Origin: Paenibacillus mangrovi
GTDB taxonomy: Bacteria > Bacillota > Bacilli > Paenibacillales > Paenibacillaceae
Direction of reading: 5' to 3'
NCBI RefSeq assembly: GCF_022898935.1
Contig: NZ_JALIRP010000006.1
Span: 62,001 to 126,000, forward strand
Length of the DNA stretch: 64,000 nt
Positions 25,800-35,471 of this stretch are shown one piece after another (within the stretch, counting starts at the first letter, position 1; each line of letters opens with the position of its first letter). Below the pieces are notes generated by a model. The model saw nothing but the letters and a program-made list of their open reading frames with translations. It did no database searches and was not told the DNA's origin. Made by a program: the position numbers and the translations under genes.

Positions 25800-28704
25800 T
25801 CACCCCTGGCTGCTGCTTCTGCTCATTCCGCTGGCAGCGCTTATGTTTTACGCGTACAGGTCCGATTTTCGGCTATCCGGGGCGCGGAAAACCGTAGCAA
25901 TCATCCTCCGCTCTGCCATAATGCTGCTGTTGGTACTCGCCATTTCAGGTTTAGAGTCTTATACCGTTCTTGAGCAGAAAAAGGTTGTCTATGTGGTAGA
26001 CAGGTCCGCAAGCATGCCGGAGAAGGAGCATTCAGAGGAATGGATACTTCAATCCGCAGCCGCAAAAAAAGAGAAGGACTCCGTTGGGATCGTATCCTCT
26101 TCGCTGCAGGCTTCCTACGAACAGAAGCTGCTGGACCATTTGCCGCAAAGCTTGCATCTGAATGCGGCGCAGAACCCTGATTTCAGTAACCTGGAATCTG
26201 GACTCATGTTGGCGGGTAATCTTCTTGACGGACGATCCGATTCCCGGATTGTGCTGATCAGCGACGGCAAGGAAAATGTCGGCAGCATGCTGGCAGCCGG
26301 CCGGATGCTGAAGGATCAGGGGATCCCTGTCGATGTGCTGCAGTCGCCTTCGAAGCAGCTGCAGGATGTGTCGGTAGATGAAGTGAGCGTGCCCCAGAAG
26401 CTCTATCAGGCAGAATCCTTTTCCATCGAAGTGCTCGTGCAGAGTACTTATAAAGGGCGGGGAGAACTGAGGCTTTATGAGGACAGCCGTGAAATCGGCA
26501 GACAAACGGTGGATATTGCGGCAGGCGAGAACCGCTACGCCGTTAAGGCATTGGCTAAAGCCACGGGGCTGCACCGATACCGTGCCGAAATTTTCATGGA
26601 AGGCGATCAGCAGTCAGCTAACAATGCCGGCTATGCGTTTACTCGGGTTGACGGCCCACCGAAAGTGCTGATCGTCGAAGGCAAGAAAGGGACGTCTGCG
26701 AATATTACCTCCGCCCTTTCGTCCGGACTGGTGCAGTATGAAGTGATGCCGAGCCCGGAGCTGCTGCCGAATGAAATGGCTAAATATGCCGCATATGACT
26801 CGATTATTTTCAACAACGTATCAGGCGATCAGGTTGGCGAGCGCCGCATGGAAATGATTGAACAGGCCGTGAAAAGCTACGGCATCGGCTTTATGATGGT
26901 CGGCGGCGAGGACAGCTACGGCATGGGCGGATATTTTAAGACGCCGATCGAGAGAGCTTTGCCGGTCTCCATAGAGCTGGAGGGAAAAAGACAAATTCCT
27001 TCGCTGGGGCTGATTCTTGTGATCGACCGTTCCGGCAGTATGTCCGGAGACAAGATGGAGATGGCCAAGGAAGCCGCCATCCGTACCGTAGAAATGCTGC
27101 GCCCCAAGGATACCGTGGGGGTTCTTGCTTTCGATTCTACCAACTGGTGGGTTGTGCCGCCGTTGAAGCTCGATAATAAAAAGCAAGAGGTCATTGAACA
27201 GATCCGATCCATCCAAAGTGATGGCGGGACGGATATCTATCCGGCGGCAGCTGCGGCGGTCGAGGAGATGCTCAAGGTTCAGGCTCAGCGCAAGCATATT
27301 ATCCTGATGACAGACGGCCAGTCTGCCGGAAATAATGGATACGGGGATTTGCTTACGCAGATGGTGGACGAAAAAATCACGATGTCCACCGTGGCCGTGG
27401 GCACAGATGCGGACGTGAATCTGCTGCAGAGCCTTGCCGAGGGAGCCAAAGGCCGGTTTTATATGGCCCAGGATGAGTCGACGATTCCTGCTATTTTCAG
27501 CCGCGAAGCCGCCATGATCTCGAAATCCTATATTGTCGATAAGCCGTTTACTCCGGCCCTGCAGGATGCAGGCGACTGGGGAAAACTATTCGATAACGGT
27601 GTGCCGCAAATCTACGGCTACGTCGCTACAACGGCAAAACCGGGTGCCCAGACGGTGCTTTCGAGTCCAGAGCCGGACCCGCTGCTGGCCCGCTGGCAGT
27701 ACGGATCTGGCCGGACGGTGGCCTGGACGAGCGATATGATGGGAAAATGGTCCAAGGATTGGGTGTCTTGGCCTGCCTTTTCGAACGTGCTGACGCAGAT
27801 GGTGAAATGGACCTTTCCGCAGTTTACCGCTTCGCCTTATGAAGTGAAAACGCAGGTGGAAGGCAATAAGGTCCGGTTTGAAGTGAGTGCGGCCGCAGGA
27901 AACGGACCGGAGCAGCTGCAGGCCGTAGTGACCGGAGATCAGCTGCAGCCAACCACCGTGGATTTGGTGCAGGAATCGCCGGGAAGCTACAGCGGCGAGA
28001 TCACGGTGGACCAGCCAGGCTCCTTCCTGATGTCGCTTCAGGACAGCACGGGCAAAAGCGTAGCCATGCCAAGCGGGCTGATCGTCCCTTATTCTCCGGA
28101 ATATCGGATTGAATCGGGGGACGCGAAGCAGGAGCTGGAACGTCTCGCTGCGATGACTGGCGGACGCGTCCTATCTTGGGATAAGCCGGAGCAACTGTTC
28201 GCTGCGCCTCCGCGCCCTACCCGCGAGCAGCATGATCTCAGCTACGCGCTGCTAGCGGCGGCCCTGATTCTCTGGGTCGCCGATATCGCGGTGCGCCGAC
28301 TGGCCCTCCCATGGGGCCAGATCGGCACACGCCTGGCCGCCCTGCTTCGCAGGCGGCCGCAGTCGGCCGGCGGGGCGCTGGCCCCGGACGCCGGCCTCGG
28401 CAGGCTTGCCGCGCGCAAGGAACGCGCGGCGGCCTTCTACGGCGGCGGCTCCGCAGCGCCGCCGGCATCATCGGCGCAGCCGCAGGCACGCGCCGATACC
28501 AGGGAGGAAGCCGGAGCGAAGCGTCCGGCTTCGAGCCGCCCGGCGGCGCCAAGCGCAAGCGCGCCGCGCGGGACGCAGGCAGCCCGGCCGTCGGTGGCGG
28601 AGCCGGGCAAGAAAGCGGCGGCTGTGCCTAAGCCGCCGCAGGAAGAGCAGCGGTCCGCAGCGATGGACCGCCTGCTGGCCGCCCGCAAGCGCAACTCGCG
28701 CTAG
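25783..28704 (+). CDS. Large BatA-like protein with two VWA metal sites and Ala/Pro-rich tail
   Basis: A 973-residue membrane protein. Two N-terminal helices (about residues 7-25 and 38-54) are followed by a first VWA-like domain (VVDRSASMP, about 71-79), a beta region, and a GATase-like segment (about 300-390) containing MMVGGEDSYGMGGY. A second VWA domain follows (VIDRSGSMSGDKM, about 411-423; ILMTDGQS, about 507). After a further beta domain and a helix near 825-840, the last 130 residues form a cytoplasmic tail rich in Ala, Arg and Pro encoded by DNA much richer in G+C than the rest. GTG start with GGGGGGTG upstream. It is the last gene of the operon, with a strong terminator behind it. 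Confidence 0.83.
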   Translation: MGVQFSHPWLLLLLIPLAALMFYAYRSDFRLSGARKTVAIILRSAIMLLLVLAISGLESYTVLEQKKVVYVVDRSASMPEKEHSEEWILQSAAAKKEKDSVGIVSSSLQASYEQKLLDHLPQSLHLNAAQNPDFSNLESGLMLAGNLLDGRSDSRIVLISDGKENVGSMLAAGRMLKDQGIPVDVLQSPSKQLQDVSVDEVSVPQKLYQAESFSIEVLVQSTYKGRGELRLYEDSREIGRQTVDIAAGENRYAVKALAKATGLHRYRAEIFMEGDQQSANNAGYAFTRVDGPPKVLIVEGKKGTSANITSALSSGLVQYEVMPSPELLPNEMAKYAAYDSIIFNNVSGDQVGERRMEMIEQAVKSYGIGFMMVGGEDSYGMGGYFKTPIERALPVSIELEGKRQIPSLGLILVIDRSGSMSGDKMEMAKEAAIRTVEMLRPKDTVGVLAFDSTNWWVVPPLKLDNKKQEVIEQIRSIQSDGGTDIYPAAAAAVEEMLKVQAQRKHIILMTDGQSAGNNGYGDLLTQMVDEKITMSTVAVGTDADVNLLQSLAEGAKGRFYMAQDESTIPAIFSREAAMISKSYIVDKPFTPALQDAGDWGKLFDNGVPQIYGYVATTAKPGAQTVLSSPEPDPLLARWQYGSGRTVAWTSDMMGKWSKDWVSWPAFSNVLTQMVKWTFPQFTASPYEVKTQVEGNKVRFEVSAAAGNGPEQLQAVVTGDQLQPTTVDLVQESPGSYSGEITVDQPGSFLMSLQDSTGKSVAMPSGLIVPYSPEYRIESGDAKQELERLAAMTGGRVLSWDKPEQLFAAPPRPTREQHDLSYALLAAALILWVADIAVRRLALPWGQIGTRLAALLRRRPQSAGGALAPDAGLGRLAARKERAAAFYGGGSAAPPASSAQPQARADTREEAGAKRPASSRPAAPSASAPRGTQAARPSVAEPGKKAAAVPKPPQEEQRSAAMDRLLAARKRNSR

Positions 28705-28749
28705 CCGGGTGAAGCTTCAATGCTCACAGCACTTATACTTCAACAATAT

Positions 28750-28791
28750 AGAAAGGCGCGCGATGCTATAATGATCGCGCGCCTTTCTGTA
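28750..28791. terminator. Bidirectional terminator with perfect 15-bp stem
   Basis: AGAAAGGCGCGCGAT (28750-28764) is the exact reverse complement of 28774-28788; the nine-base loop reads GCTATAATG. It stands between two convergent genes. T-rich flanks are modest (CTTTCTGT), but the stem is very stable. Confidence 0.75.
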
Positions 28792-28849
28792 TCTACGGTC
28801 CTTTTTACACAACCCGTCTGTCTCTATCATTGCGGTTAAGGAATAAGGA

Positions 28850-29332
28850 CTATGCTCTTTTGGATTGGGCCATTCTATATAGCGGATTCAGCATTTGGTC
28901 CACACCGAATAACGTGAATCCGAACAGCAAGTGTCCAGTGAGCCACCAGGCAAAAGCCGTCATATCACTAGGCGAAGGCACACGGTCAGATAAGTCTGCC
29001 AGCGGAAAATACAGCAGCGAGGATAGCAGACCGAGAATCAGGCCACTCAGCAGCGGGCGCGGCTTGATGCTGGACATCACCCAGCTGGAATACAGCAGAC
29101 CAATAATCAGAGACACAACCATATGCAGGGCAAACTCAATCCATTCAGGCATATGCGGCGGCAGAAAGCTTATAAAGTCTACATTCAGCAGCAGCCGGTA
29201 TACCTGATGTCCGGTATTTTGCTCAACCAGCCTCAGAAAAAGACCGAGGATGAAACCACCGGCCAAACCGCAGATCAGTCCTCTAAGCCAAAAGCCAGGA
29301 AATGAGGCGAGGCGTTTGATGCGTTTACCCAA
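28850..29332 (-). CDS. Hypothetical four-helix membrane protein
   Basis: A 160-residue integral membrane protein with hydrophobic helices at about residues 12-32, 61-80, 88-108 and 125-145. I do not recognise the family with confidence; it is somewhat like DUF1440/YagU-type proteins. The TTG at 29332 was chosen because GGGAGGTG lies four bases before it, whereas the longer frame to 29398 has no site. It is convergent with the VWA operon and divergent from tkt. Confidence 0.6.
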   Translation of the reverse strand: MGKRIKRLASFPGFWLRGLICGLAGGFILGLFLRLVEQNTGHQVYRLLLNVDFISFLPPHMPEWIEFALHMVVSLIIGLLYSSWVMSSIKPRPLLSGLILGLLSSLLYFPLADLSDRVPSPSDMTAFAWWLTGHLLFGFTLFGVDQMLNPLYRMAQSKRA

Positions 29333-29707
29333 GAGACACCTCCCATGTAATATTCGGTGCGTCACAAAAAAATTTGACAAATGATGTGGGGAACCCACGG
29401 GAAATTGCTCGGAATGTGACCGCTTTACACAGCGGCTGATTACGTTTTTTTGTTCTGCTGGACCCTGTCAATCCATGCCGAATAATGACGTTCGCGGCAG
29501 GGAATGGTGATAAAGGATATGGAAAAGAAGAGAGCCAAGTGTTACAATAAGTCAAAATGAAACATTCAAGCGGAGCTTCTTCATAATCCGCAAGCGGGAG
29601 AAGGCTTTAGGGCGTTCTTTTGGTTTCATTGTAGTTGATTTCATCAGGAAGATGAAGCAGCATCGCTGCCGCATTTTAAATTCCCAGAATGACTGAGGAG
29701 GATAAAC
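29333..29707 (+). other. 375-bp intergenic region upstream of tkt
   Basis: No gene is visible. TGTTACAAT at 29540-29548 is a possible extended -10 promoter (TGnTACAAT) for tkt, without a good -35. A weak hairpin (GCGGA/TCCGC) lies near 29571-29593. I find no riboswitch consensus. Confidence 0.4.
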
Positions 29708-31726
29708 ATGACTGACAAAAATCAGACAATCGATAATCTATCGATTGCAACCATCCGTACGTTGGCGATCGACGCCATCGAAAAGGCGAAATCCGGACAT
29801 CCCGGCATGCCAATGGGCTCTGCGCCAATGGGATACCAATTGTTCGCCAAAACGATGAACCACAATCCGGAAAATCCGACTTGGATCAACCGTGATCGGT
29901 TCGTATTGTCCGCAGGACACGGCTCCATGCTTCTGTACAGCTTGCTGCACTTGAGCGGCTATGATCTGCCAATGGAAGAGTTGAAACAGTTCCGTCAATG
30001 GGGCAGCTTGACTCCAGGTCACCCTGAATTCGGACATACTGCCGGCGTTGACGCAACAACCGGACCTCTCGGTCAAGGCATCGCTATGGCTGTAGGTATG
30101 GCGATGGCTGAAACTCAGCTGGCTGGAACTTACAACAAAGATCAATTTAAAGTTGTTGATCACTACACATACGCTATTTGCGGCGACGGTGACCTGATGG
30201 AAGGCATTTCTTCCGAAGCAGCTTCCCTGGCTGGTCATCTGAAGCTCGGCAAATTGATTGCTCTTTATGATTCTAACGACATTTCCCTGGATGGCGAGCT
30301 GAACCTCTCTTTCTCCGAAAATGTTCAAAAACGATTTGAAGCTTACGGCTGGCAAGTGCTGCGCGTAGAAGACGGAAACGATCTTCCGGCTATCGAAAAA
30401 GCGATCGCTGAGGCGCAAGCGGAAACCGAAAAACCAACCCTGATCGAAGTCAAAACCATCATCGGTTACGGCAGTCCGAACAAACAGGGTAAAGGCGGCC
30501 ATGGCGGTACACACGGATCTCCGCTGGGTGCTGAAGAAGCCAAACTGACCAAAGCATTCTACAACTGGGTGTACGAAGAAGACTTCTACGTTCCGGATGA
30601 AGTGCGTGCGCATTTCGCGAAAGTCAAAGAGCATGGCATTAAAGTGAACAAGGAATGGAACGAGCAGTACGCAGCTTATCAAAAAGCTTATCCTGAACTT
30701 GCAGCACAATTTGATAAAGCCGTTGCCGGAGATCTTGCTGAAGGCTGGGACGCTGACCTTCCAAAATATGCTGTAGAAGACAAAGCCGTATCCACACGCG
30801 TAGCATCCGGTAACGCTCTGAACGGACTTGTAAACAATGTGCCACAGCTGATGGGCGGATCTGCCGACCTTGAAAGCTCCACTATGACTCACCTGAACGG
30901 CGTTAGCAACTTTACACCGCAAAGCCGTGAAGGCCGCAACATCTACTTCGGCGTTCGCGAATTCGGTATGGCTGCAGCCATGAACGGTATGATGCTGCAT
31001 GGCGGCGTGAAAGTATTCGGCGGCACATTCTTCGTGTTTACCGACTATCTGCGTCCAGCGGTACGTCTGGCTTCCATCATGAAACTGCCTGTTACTTATG
31101 TGCTGACACATGACAGTATCGCAGTAGGTGAAGACGGACCAACCCATGAACCAATCGAACAGCTTGCTTCCCTGCGTATCATTCCAGGTCTGACTGTGAT
31201 TCGTCCGGCTGACGGCAATGAAACTTCTGCAGCATGGGCTTATGCCGTAGAGAACAAGGAAAACCCTGTAGCTTTGGTACTCACTCGTCAAAACCTGCCG
31301 ATCTTGGCTGGAACGGTTGACGGTGCAAGAGAAGGCATCAAACGCGGTGCATACGTGGTAGCCGATGCGAAAAACGGCAAGCCAGTTGCCCAAATCATCG
31401 CAACAGGCTCCGAGGTGCAGCTGGCTGTCAAAGCTCAGGAAGCACTCGCCAATGAAGGCATCGAGGTGCGCGTCATCAGTATGCCAAGCTGGGATCTGTT
31501 CGAGAAGCAGGATCAAGCCTACAAGGATTCCGTTCTTCTCCCTGACGTGAAAGCCCGTCTGGCTATCGAAATGGCACAAACCTTTGGTTGGGAACGTTAC
31601 GTCGGCGACAAAGGCGACATTCTCGGCATTACAACATTCGGTGCATCCGCTCCTGGCGACACTGTTATTAAAGAATTCGGATTTACGGTGGAAAACGTTG
31701 TTAGCCGCGTCAAAGCGCTGCTCTAA
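29708..31726 (+). CDS. tkt: Transketolase
   Basis: A 672-residue thiamine-diphosphate enzyme of the non-oxidative pentose phosphate pathway, moving two-carbon units between sugar phosphates. The TPP-binding region is seen in [13 protein letters not shown] (about residues 157-169) with the distal NDIS. N-terminal substrate residues lie in GHPGMPMG (about 30-37), and the central [11 protein letters not shown] (about 416-426) carries the catalytic glutamate. Length is standard. GAGGAGG precedes the ATG. Codon use is strongly biased, as in highly expressed genes; this also leaves a long stop-free frame on the opposite strand. Confidence 0.96.
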   Translation: MTDKNQTIDNLSIATIRTLAIDAIEKAKSGHPGMPMGSAPMGYQLFAKTMNHNPENPTWINRDRFVLSAGHGSMLLYSLLHLSGYDLPMEELKQFRQWGSLTPGHPEFGHTAGVDATTGPLGQGIAMAVGMAMAETQLAGTYNKDQFKVVDHYTYAICGDGDLMEGISSEAASLAGHLKLGKLIALYDSNDISLDGELNLSFSENVQKRFEAYGWQVLRVEDGNDLPAIEKAIAEAQAETEKPTLIEVKTIIGYGSPNKQGKGGHGGTHGSPLGAEEAKLTKAFYNWVYEEDFYVPDEVRAHFAKVKEHGIKVNKEWNEQYAAYQKAYPELAAQFDKAVAGDLAEGWDADLPKYAVEDKAVSTRVASGNALNGLVNNVPQLMGGSADLESSTMTHLNGVSNFTPQSREGRNIYFGVREFGMAAAMNGMMLHGGVKVFGGTFFVFTDYLRPAVRLASIMKLPVTYVLTHDSIAVGEDGPTHEPIEQLASLRIIPGLTVIRPADGNETSAAWAYAVENKENPVALVLTRQNLPILAGTVDGAREGIKRGAYVVADAKNGKPVAQIIATGSEVQLAVKAQEALANEGIEVRVISMPSWDLFEKQDQAYKDSVLLPDVKARLAIEMAQTFGWERYVGDKGDILGITTFGASAPGDTVIKEFGFTVENVVSRVKALL

Positions 31727-31780
31727 GACGTTAATTCCTGCATAGATCAAGTTCCAGAAGATGAGGAGCCGTGAGAATTC

Positions 31781-32098
31781 ATGTCGCAATTGAAGAATGC
31801 AACCATTGTCAAAGCAGCGAATATTTATTATGACGGTCAGGTTACCAGCCGGACCGTCATCCAGGAAGATGGAAGCAAGGTCACGCTTGGCATTATGCTT
31901 CCCGGCACTTATGAATTCGGTACGGACGGTCCGGAAATCATGGAGATACTTTCCGGTCAGCTTAAAGTGCTCCTGCCAGGTGAGGACACCTGGCAGGAAA
32001 TTAACGGATCGGCGACTTTTCATGTGCCTGCCCGTTCCAAGTTCGCTCTGGAAGTGTTCAGCGTAACAGATTATTGTTGCTCCTATCCGGCGGAATAA
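31781..32098 (+). CDS. ppnP: Pyrimidine/purine nucleoside phosphorylase (PpnP, DUF1255)
   Basis: A 105-residue single-domain cupin of the DUF1255/YaiE type, which performs phosphorolysis of diverse nucleosides. Conserved stretches are GTYEFGT (about 43-49), [14 protein letters not shown] (about 54-67) and FHVPARSKF (about 80-88). The length fits the family. Its position 54 bp behind tkt suggests co-transcription. This is metabolically sensible, since phosphorolysis yields ribose 1-phosphate that can enter the pentose phosphate pathway; that link is inference. Confidence 0.88.
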   Translation: MSQLKNATIVKAANIYYDGQVTSRTVIQEDGSKVTLGIMLPGTYEFGTDGPEIMEILSGQLKVLLPGEDTWQEINGSATFHVPARSKFALEVFSVTDYCCSYPAE

Positions 32099-32127
32099 AG
32101 GAATTCTCAAAAAATGTATACATGAAA

Positions 32128-32166
32128 AAGGGTAAGACTGCCGCTTCGGCAATCTTACCCTTCTTA
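32128..32166. terminator. Bidirectional terminator between ppnP and the dehydrogenase gene
   Basis: AAGGGTAAGA pairs with TCTTACCCTT, and an inner TGCCG/CGGCA stem sits around a TT(C) loop. A-rich sequence lies before it and T-rich after it, so it can work for both convergent genes. Confidence 0.85.
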
Positions 32167-32185
32167 TCATCCATAATGGTCACAC

Positions 32186-33085
32186 TTATTGCAGCGGCTT
32201 GCCGCCGATGGTTTGTCCGATCCAGGCTTCATAGCATTTGACTACGGCCGACAGATCCTCATCGCCATAACCTTGGGTTTGACCTGCCTGGAACAGGCTT
32301 TTGGCCAGATTCAGCATCGGAGAAGGGATGCTGGCTCCGTCGGTCAAGGAGGAGGCAAGCTTCAGGTCCTTCAGCATCAGCGCCAGCGAAAACTGGTTGC
32401 TGAAATCCGCTTCAATGATTTTGCGGCCTTTTAGATCAGCAGCCTTGCTTCCTGCAGATCCGAGCTGCACCAGCTCGAGGAAGTTGTCTGCCGGAATGCC
32501 GGATTTAGCGGCAATGGCGAAGCCTTCTGCCAAAGCCAGGTTGTTGATGCCTACCATGGTATTATGAGCTAGCTTGGCTACGGAACCGCTGCCGTTTTGA
32601 CCCATATGGATGACCTTTTTACCAAGGGTATCAAAAATATCGGACACGCTTTCCAGTATGGAAGCTTCGCCTCCGACCATAAATACGAGCGTCCCGTCTA
32701 TAGCCGCAGGCTTGCTGCCGGTGACCGGTGCGTCAAGGAAATCGGCGCCCTTCTTCTGAATGGAGACGGCAAGCTCTTTGACGAGCCCAGGTGAAATGGT
32801 ACTGGAATCAATGACAATCATGCCTTTTTCGAGGGAATTCAAGATGCCGTCTGCTCCGTAGTACACTTCGCGAATGGAGTCGTCATTGCTGACCATCGTG
32901 ATGACAACATCGCGGCCTGCGGCAGCTTCACGCGGAGTTGCAGCCGGTGTTGCGCCTTCGGCAACGAGCGGTTCGCATTTGGAGGCCGTGCGGTTGTATA
33001 CGGTGACTTCGTAGCCCTTTTGAAGCAGTAAGGACGCCATAGGAGCTCCCATGGTTCCCAGTCCGATAAAACCTATCTTTTTCAT
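32186..33085 (-). CDS. NAD(P)-dependent beta-hydroxyacid dehydrogenase (HIBADH family)
   Basis: A 299-residue protein with a Rossmann N-terminus (GFIGLGTMG, residues 4-12), the substrate-site glycine segment DAPVTGSKPAA (about 119-129) and the catalytic-lysine helix GSVAKLAHN (about 170). These are typical of 3-hydroxyisobutyrate, tartronate-semialdehyde and related dehydrogenases; the exact substrate cannot be told. ATG at 33085 has AAAGGTGATCAC before it; the longer frame to 33211 lacks any site and would disturb the Rossmann start. It is divergent from pgi. Confidence 0.88.
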   Translation of the reverse strand: MKKIGFIGLGTMGAPMASLLLQKGYEVTVYNRTASKCEPLVAEGATPAATPREAAAGRDVVITMVSNDDSIREVYYGADGILNSLEKGMIVIDSSTISPGLVKELAVSIQKKGADFLDAPVTGSKPAAIDGTLVFMVGGEASILESVSDIFDTLGKKVIHMGQNGSGSVAKLAHNTMVGINNLALAEGFAIAAKSGIPADNFLELVQLGSAGSKAADLKGRKIIEADFSNQFSLALMLKDLKLASSLTDGASIPSPMLNLAKSLFQAGQTQGYGDEDLSAVVKCYEAWIGQTIGGKPLQ

Positions 33086-33375
33086 GTGATCACCTTTCTG
33101 TAAATAGTGAGGATCACGCACAGCTTCAAAAAAGAGTATGTGTGGATCCAATAGATCAGATGTTTCGTCTATTTTAAAGATATCAGAAAGTGTAACCTCT
33201 TGGAAATGCATCCTGATATCTCAAGAAAAAATCGGCTATACGGGGCCTACTCCGTTGAATGAACGCCGATAGACTTTTTTCCAACGTGCTTGCTACCAGC
33301 AAAAAATTACAGTATCCTATTCTAAAGCTATTTTTTGGAGTGTAGAGTAGAGATGAAACCAGGAGGTACAGACAA

Positions 33376-34731
33376 ATGTCAAACCCATTGAAATTTGATT
33401 ACAGCAAAGCCCTCGAATTCATCAACCAGCATGAAGTGGACTATTTTGCGGAACCGATCAAGCTGGCTCACGAGCAGCTACATAACAAAACCGGCGCAGG
33501 TTCCGACTATCTCGGATGGATCGACCTGCCGACTGCATATGATAAAGAAGAGTTCGCACGGATTCAAAAAGCTGCGGCTAAAATTCAAAGCGACTCTGAT
33601 GTTCTGATCGTCATCGGAATCGGCGGTTCCTACCTTGGCGCACGCGCAGCCATCGAAGCACTGTCGCATTCCTTCTATAACTACCTGCCGAAGGACAAGC
33701 GTAAAACGCCTGAAATTTATTTTGCCGGCAACAACATCAGCTCGACATATGTTACTCATTTGCTTGATCTGGTGGAAGGCAAGGACTTCTCCGTTAACGT
33801 TATTTCCAAATCCGGCACAACTACAGAGCCAGCGATTGCATTCCGTATTTTCCGCGCAGCTTTGGAGAAGAAATACGGTAAAGAAGAAGCGAAAAAACGC
33901 ATTTACGCAACGACTGACCAAGCAAAAGGCGCACTCAAAAAGCTTGCAACGGAAGAAGGCTACGAGTCCTTTGTTATCCCTGATGACGTGGGCGGACGTT
34001 ATTCCGTACTGACTGCAGTTGGTCTTCTGCCAATTGCAACAGCAGGCATTAACATCGAAGACATGATGAAAGGCGCGGCTGATGCGGCCCAGGAATTCAG
34101 TAGCCCGAACGTTGCCGAAAACCAGGCGTATCAATATGCTGCTGTTCGTAATGCGCTGTACCGCAAAGGCAAAGCCATTGAAATCCTCGTCAACTATGAG
34201 CCTTCCCTGCACTATGTATCGGAATGGTGGAAACAGCTTTTCGGCGAAAGCGAAGGCAAAGACTACAAAGGTATCTATCCGGCTTCCGTTGATTTCTCTA
34301 CGGATCTGCACTCCATGGGACAATTCATCCAGGAAGGCAGCCGGAACATTTTCGAAACCGTCATTCAGGTGGACAAGGTTCCTCATGAAATTACGATCGA
34401 AAGCGATCCGGACGATCTGGACGGTCTGAATTTCCTGGCTGGCCAAACGATGGACTTTGTCAACAAAAAAGCATTCCAAGGAACGATGCTGGCACATACC
34501 GATGGACAGGTTCCGAACCTGATCGTAACCGTGCCTGATCTGACACCTTATTCTTTCGGATATCTGGTTTATTTCTTTGAAAAAGCTTGCGGCATCAGCG
34601 GTTATCTGTCGGGCGTGAACCCATTCGACCAGCCAGGCGTTGAAGCTTACAAGAAAAATATGTTCGCATTGCTTGGCAAACCAGGCTATGAAAAAGAAAA
34701 GGCGGATCTGGAAGCCAGACTTTCTGAATAA
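33376..34731 (+). CDS. pgi: Glucose-6-phosphate isomerase
   Basis: A 451-residue glycolytic isomerase interconverting glucose 6-phosphate and fructose 6-phosphate. Visible signatures are the SIS-domain phosphate site [10 protein letters not shown] (about residues 144-153), [11 protein letters not shown] (about 211-221), [10 protein letters not shown] (about 319-328) and the C-terminal [13 protein letters not shown] (about 414-426). The length is that of Bacillus Pgi. AACCAGGAGG lies before the ATG. Codon bias is strong. The 290-bp upstream region holds no other gene. Confidence 0.96.
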   Translation: MSNPLKFDYSKALEFINQHEVDYFAEPIKLAHEQLHNKTGAGSDYLGWIDLPTAYDKEEFARIQKAAAKIQSDSDVLIVIGIGGSYLGARAAIEALSHSFYNYLPKDKRKTPEIYFAGNNISSTYVTHLLDLVEGKDFSVNVISKSGTTTEPAIAFRIFRAALEKKYGKEEAKKRIYATTDQAKGALKKLATEEGYESFVIPDDVGGRYSVLTAVGLLPIATAGINIEDMMKGAADAAQEFSSPNVAENQAYQYAAVRNALYRKGKAIEILVNYEPSLHYVSEWWKQLFGESEGKDYKGIYPASVDFSTDLHSMGQFIQEGSRNIFETVIQVDKVPHEITIESDPDDLDGLNFLAGQTMDFVNKKAFQGTMLAHTDGQVPNLIVTVPDLTPYSFGYLVYFFEKACGISGYLSGVNPFDQPGVEAYKKNMFALLGKPGYEKEKADLEARLSE

Positions 34732-34833
34732 CAAGACTTCTTAGAATTGACATAAGACAGAAGGAAGCAGTTCACCGGTTGCAGGATCATACGGGGGGAC
34801 TGCTTTCTTTCCAATCAGGGAAAGGGTTAAGAG

Positions 34834-35466
34834 ATGATAGAACGCTACCGTACCGTTCGTAAGAGCGGGGAAAAAGAAATCGTAATCAAGAAGTCGCGCT
34901 TTATCGGACATATTATGCCTGTAGAGAGCGAGGAAGATGCAAACGCTTTTATTGAGGACATCCGGAAAAAACACTGGAATGCGACACATAACTGCTTTGC
35001 TTATATGATCGGCGAGCGGGATGAGATCCAGAAGCAATCGGATGATGGAGAGCCCAGCGGAACTGCGGGCAAGCCGATTCTTGAGGTTATTCGAAACCAG
35101 GGACTGAAGAATGTGGCGGTCGTGGTTACGCGATATTTTGGAGGAATTATGCTTGGGGCTGGCGGACTGATCCGTGCCTATACGGATGGGGCTGTAGTAG
35201 CAATTGAGGCAGGTGAAGCGATTACACGTGTACTTCATCGGCAGATTTTTGTAGAATTAGATTACACATGGCTAGGCAAGGTCGAAAATGAGCTTCGTAG
35301 CCGAGAGGTACGTATGGGGGAGACACGTTTTACAGACAAAGTAACGCTGGAATGCTTGCCGCTCGATGCGGAGAAGGAGGCGTTCGTGTCGTGGATGGTG
35401 GATCTGACGCAAGGACAGTCCCTGATTACGGAGGGTGAGCAGCTTTATTTTATTGAAGGGGAATAA
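34834..35466 (+). CDS. YigZ/IMPACT family protein
   Basis: A 210-residue protein of the UPF0029 (IMPACT N-terminal) family followed by the DUF1949 C-terminal domain. Typical blocks are KSRFIGHIMPVESEEDA (about 17-33), HNCFAYMIGE (about 53-62), SDDGEPSGTAGKPIL (about 69-83) and VVTRYFGGIMLGAGGL (about 95-110). The function is unclear; eukaryotic IMPACT regulates translation under stress. The start is ATG after AAGGGTTAAGAG. The following TetR gene is six bases away and probably in the same operon. Confidence 0.9.
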   Translation: MIERYRTVRKSGEKEIVIKKSRFIGHIMPVESEEDANAFIEDIRKKHWNATHNCFAYMIGERDEIQKQSDDGEPSGTAGKPILEVIRNQGLKNVAVVVTRYFGGIMLGAGGLIRAYTDGAVVAIEAGEAITRVLHRQIFVELDYTWLGKVENELRSREVRMGETRFTDKVTLECLPLDAEKEAFVSWMVDLTQGQSLITEGEQLYFIEGE

Positions 35467-35471
35467 AGTCT

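Noticed and set aside
28238..28771. Several overlapping frames in the G+C-rich end of the large VWA gene
   Set aside because: High G+C lowers stop-codon frequency in every frame; products are Arg/Pro/Ala-rich without start signals.
29738..32170. An 810-codon open frame on the minus strand opposite tkt
   Set aside because: It mirrors a strongly biased, certain transketolase gene. The bias removes reverse stop codons. The product is rich in Cys, His and Phe with no domain, and has no ribosome site.
33478..34734. A 418-codon minus-strand frame opposite pgi
   Set aside because: Same effect of codon bias in a highly expressed gene; no start signal and no recognisable protein.
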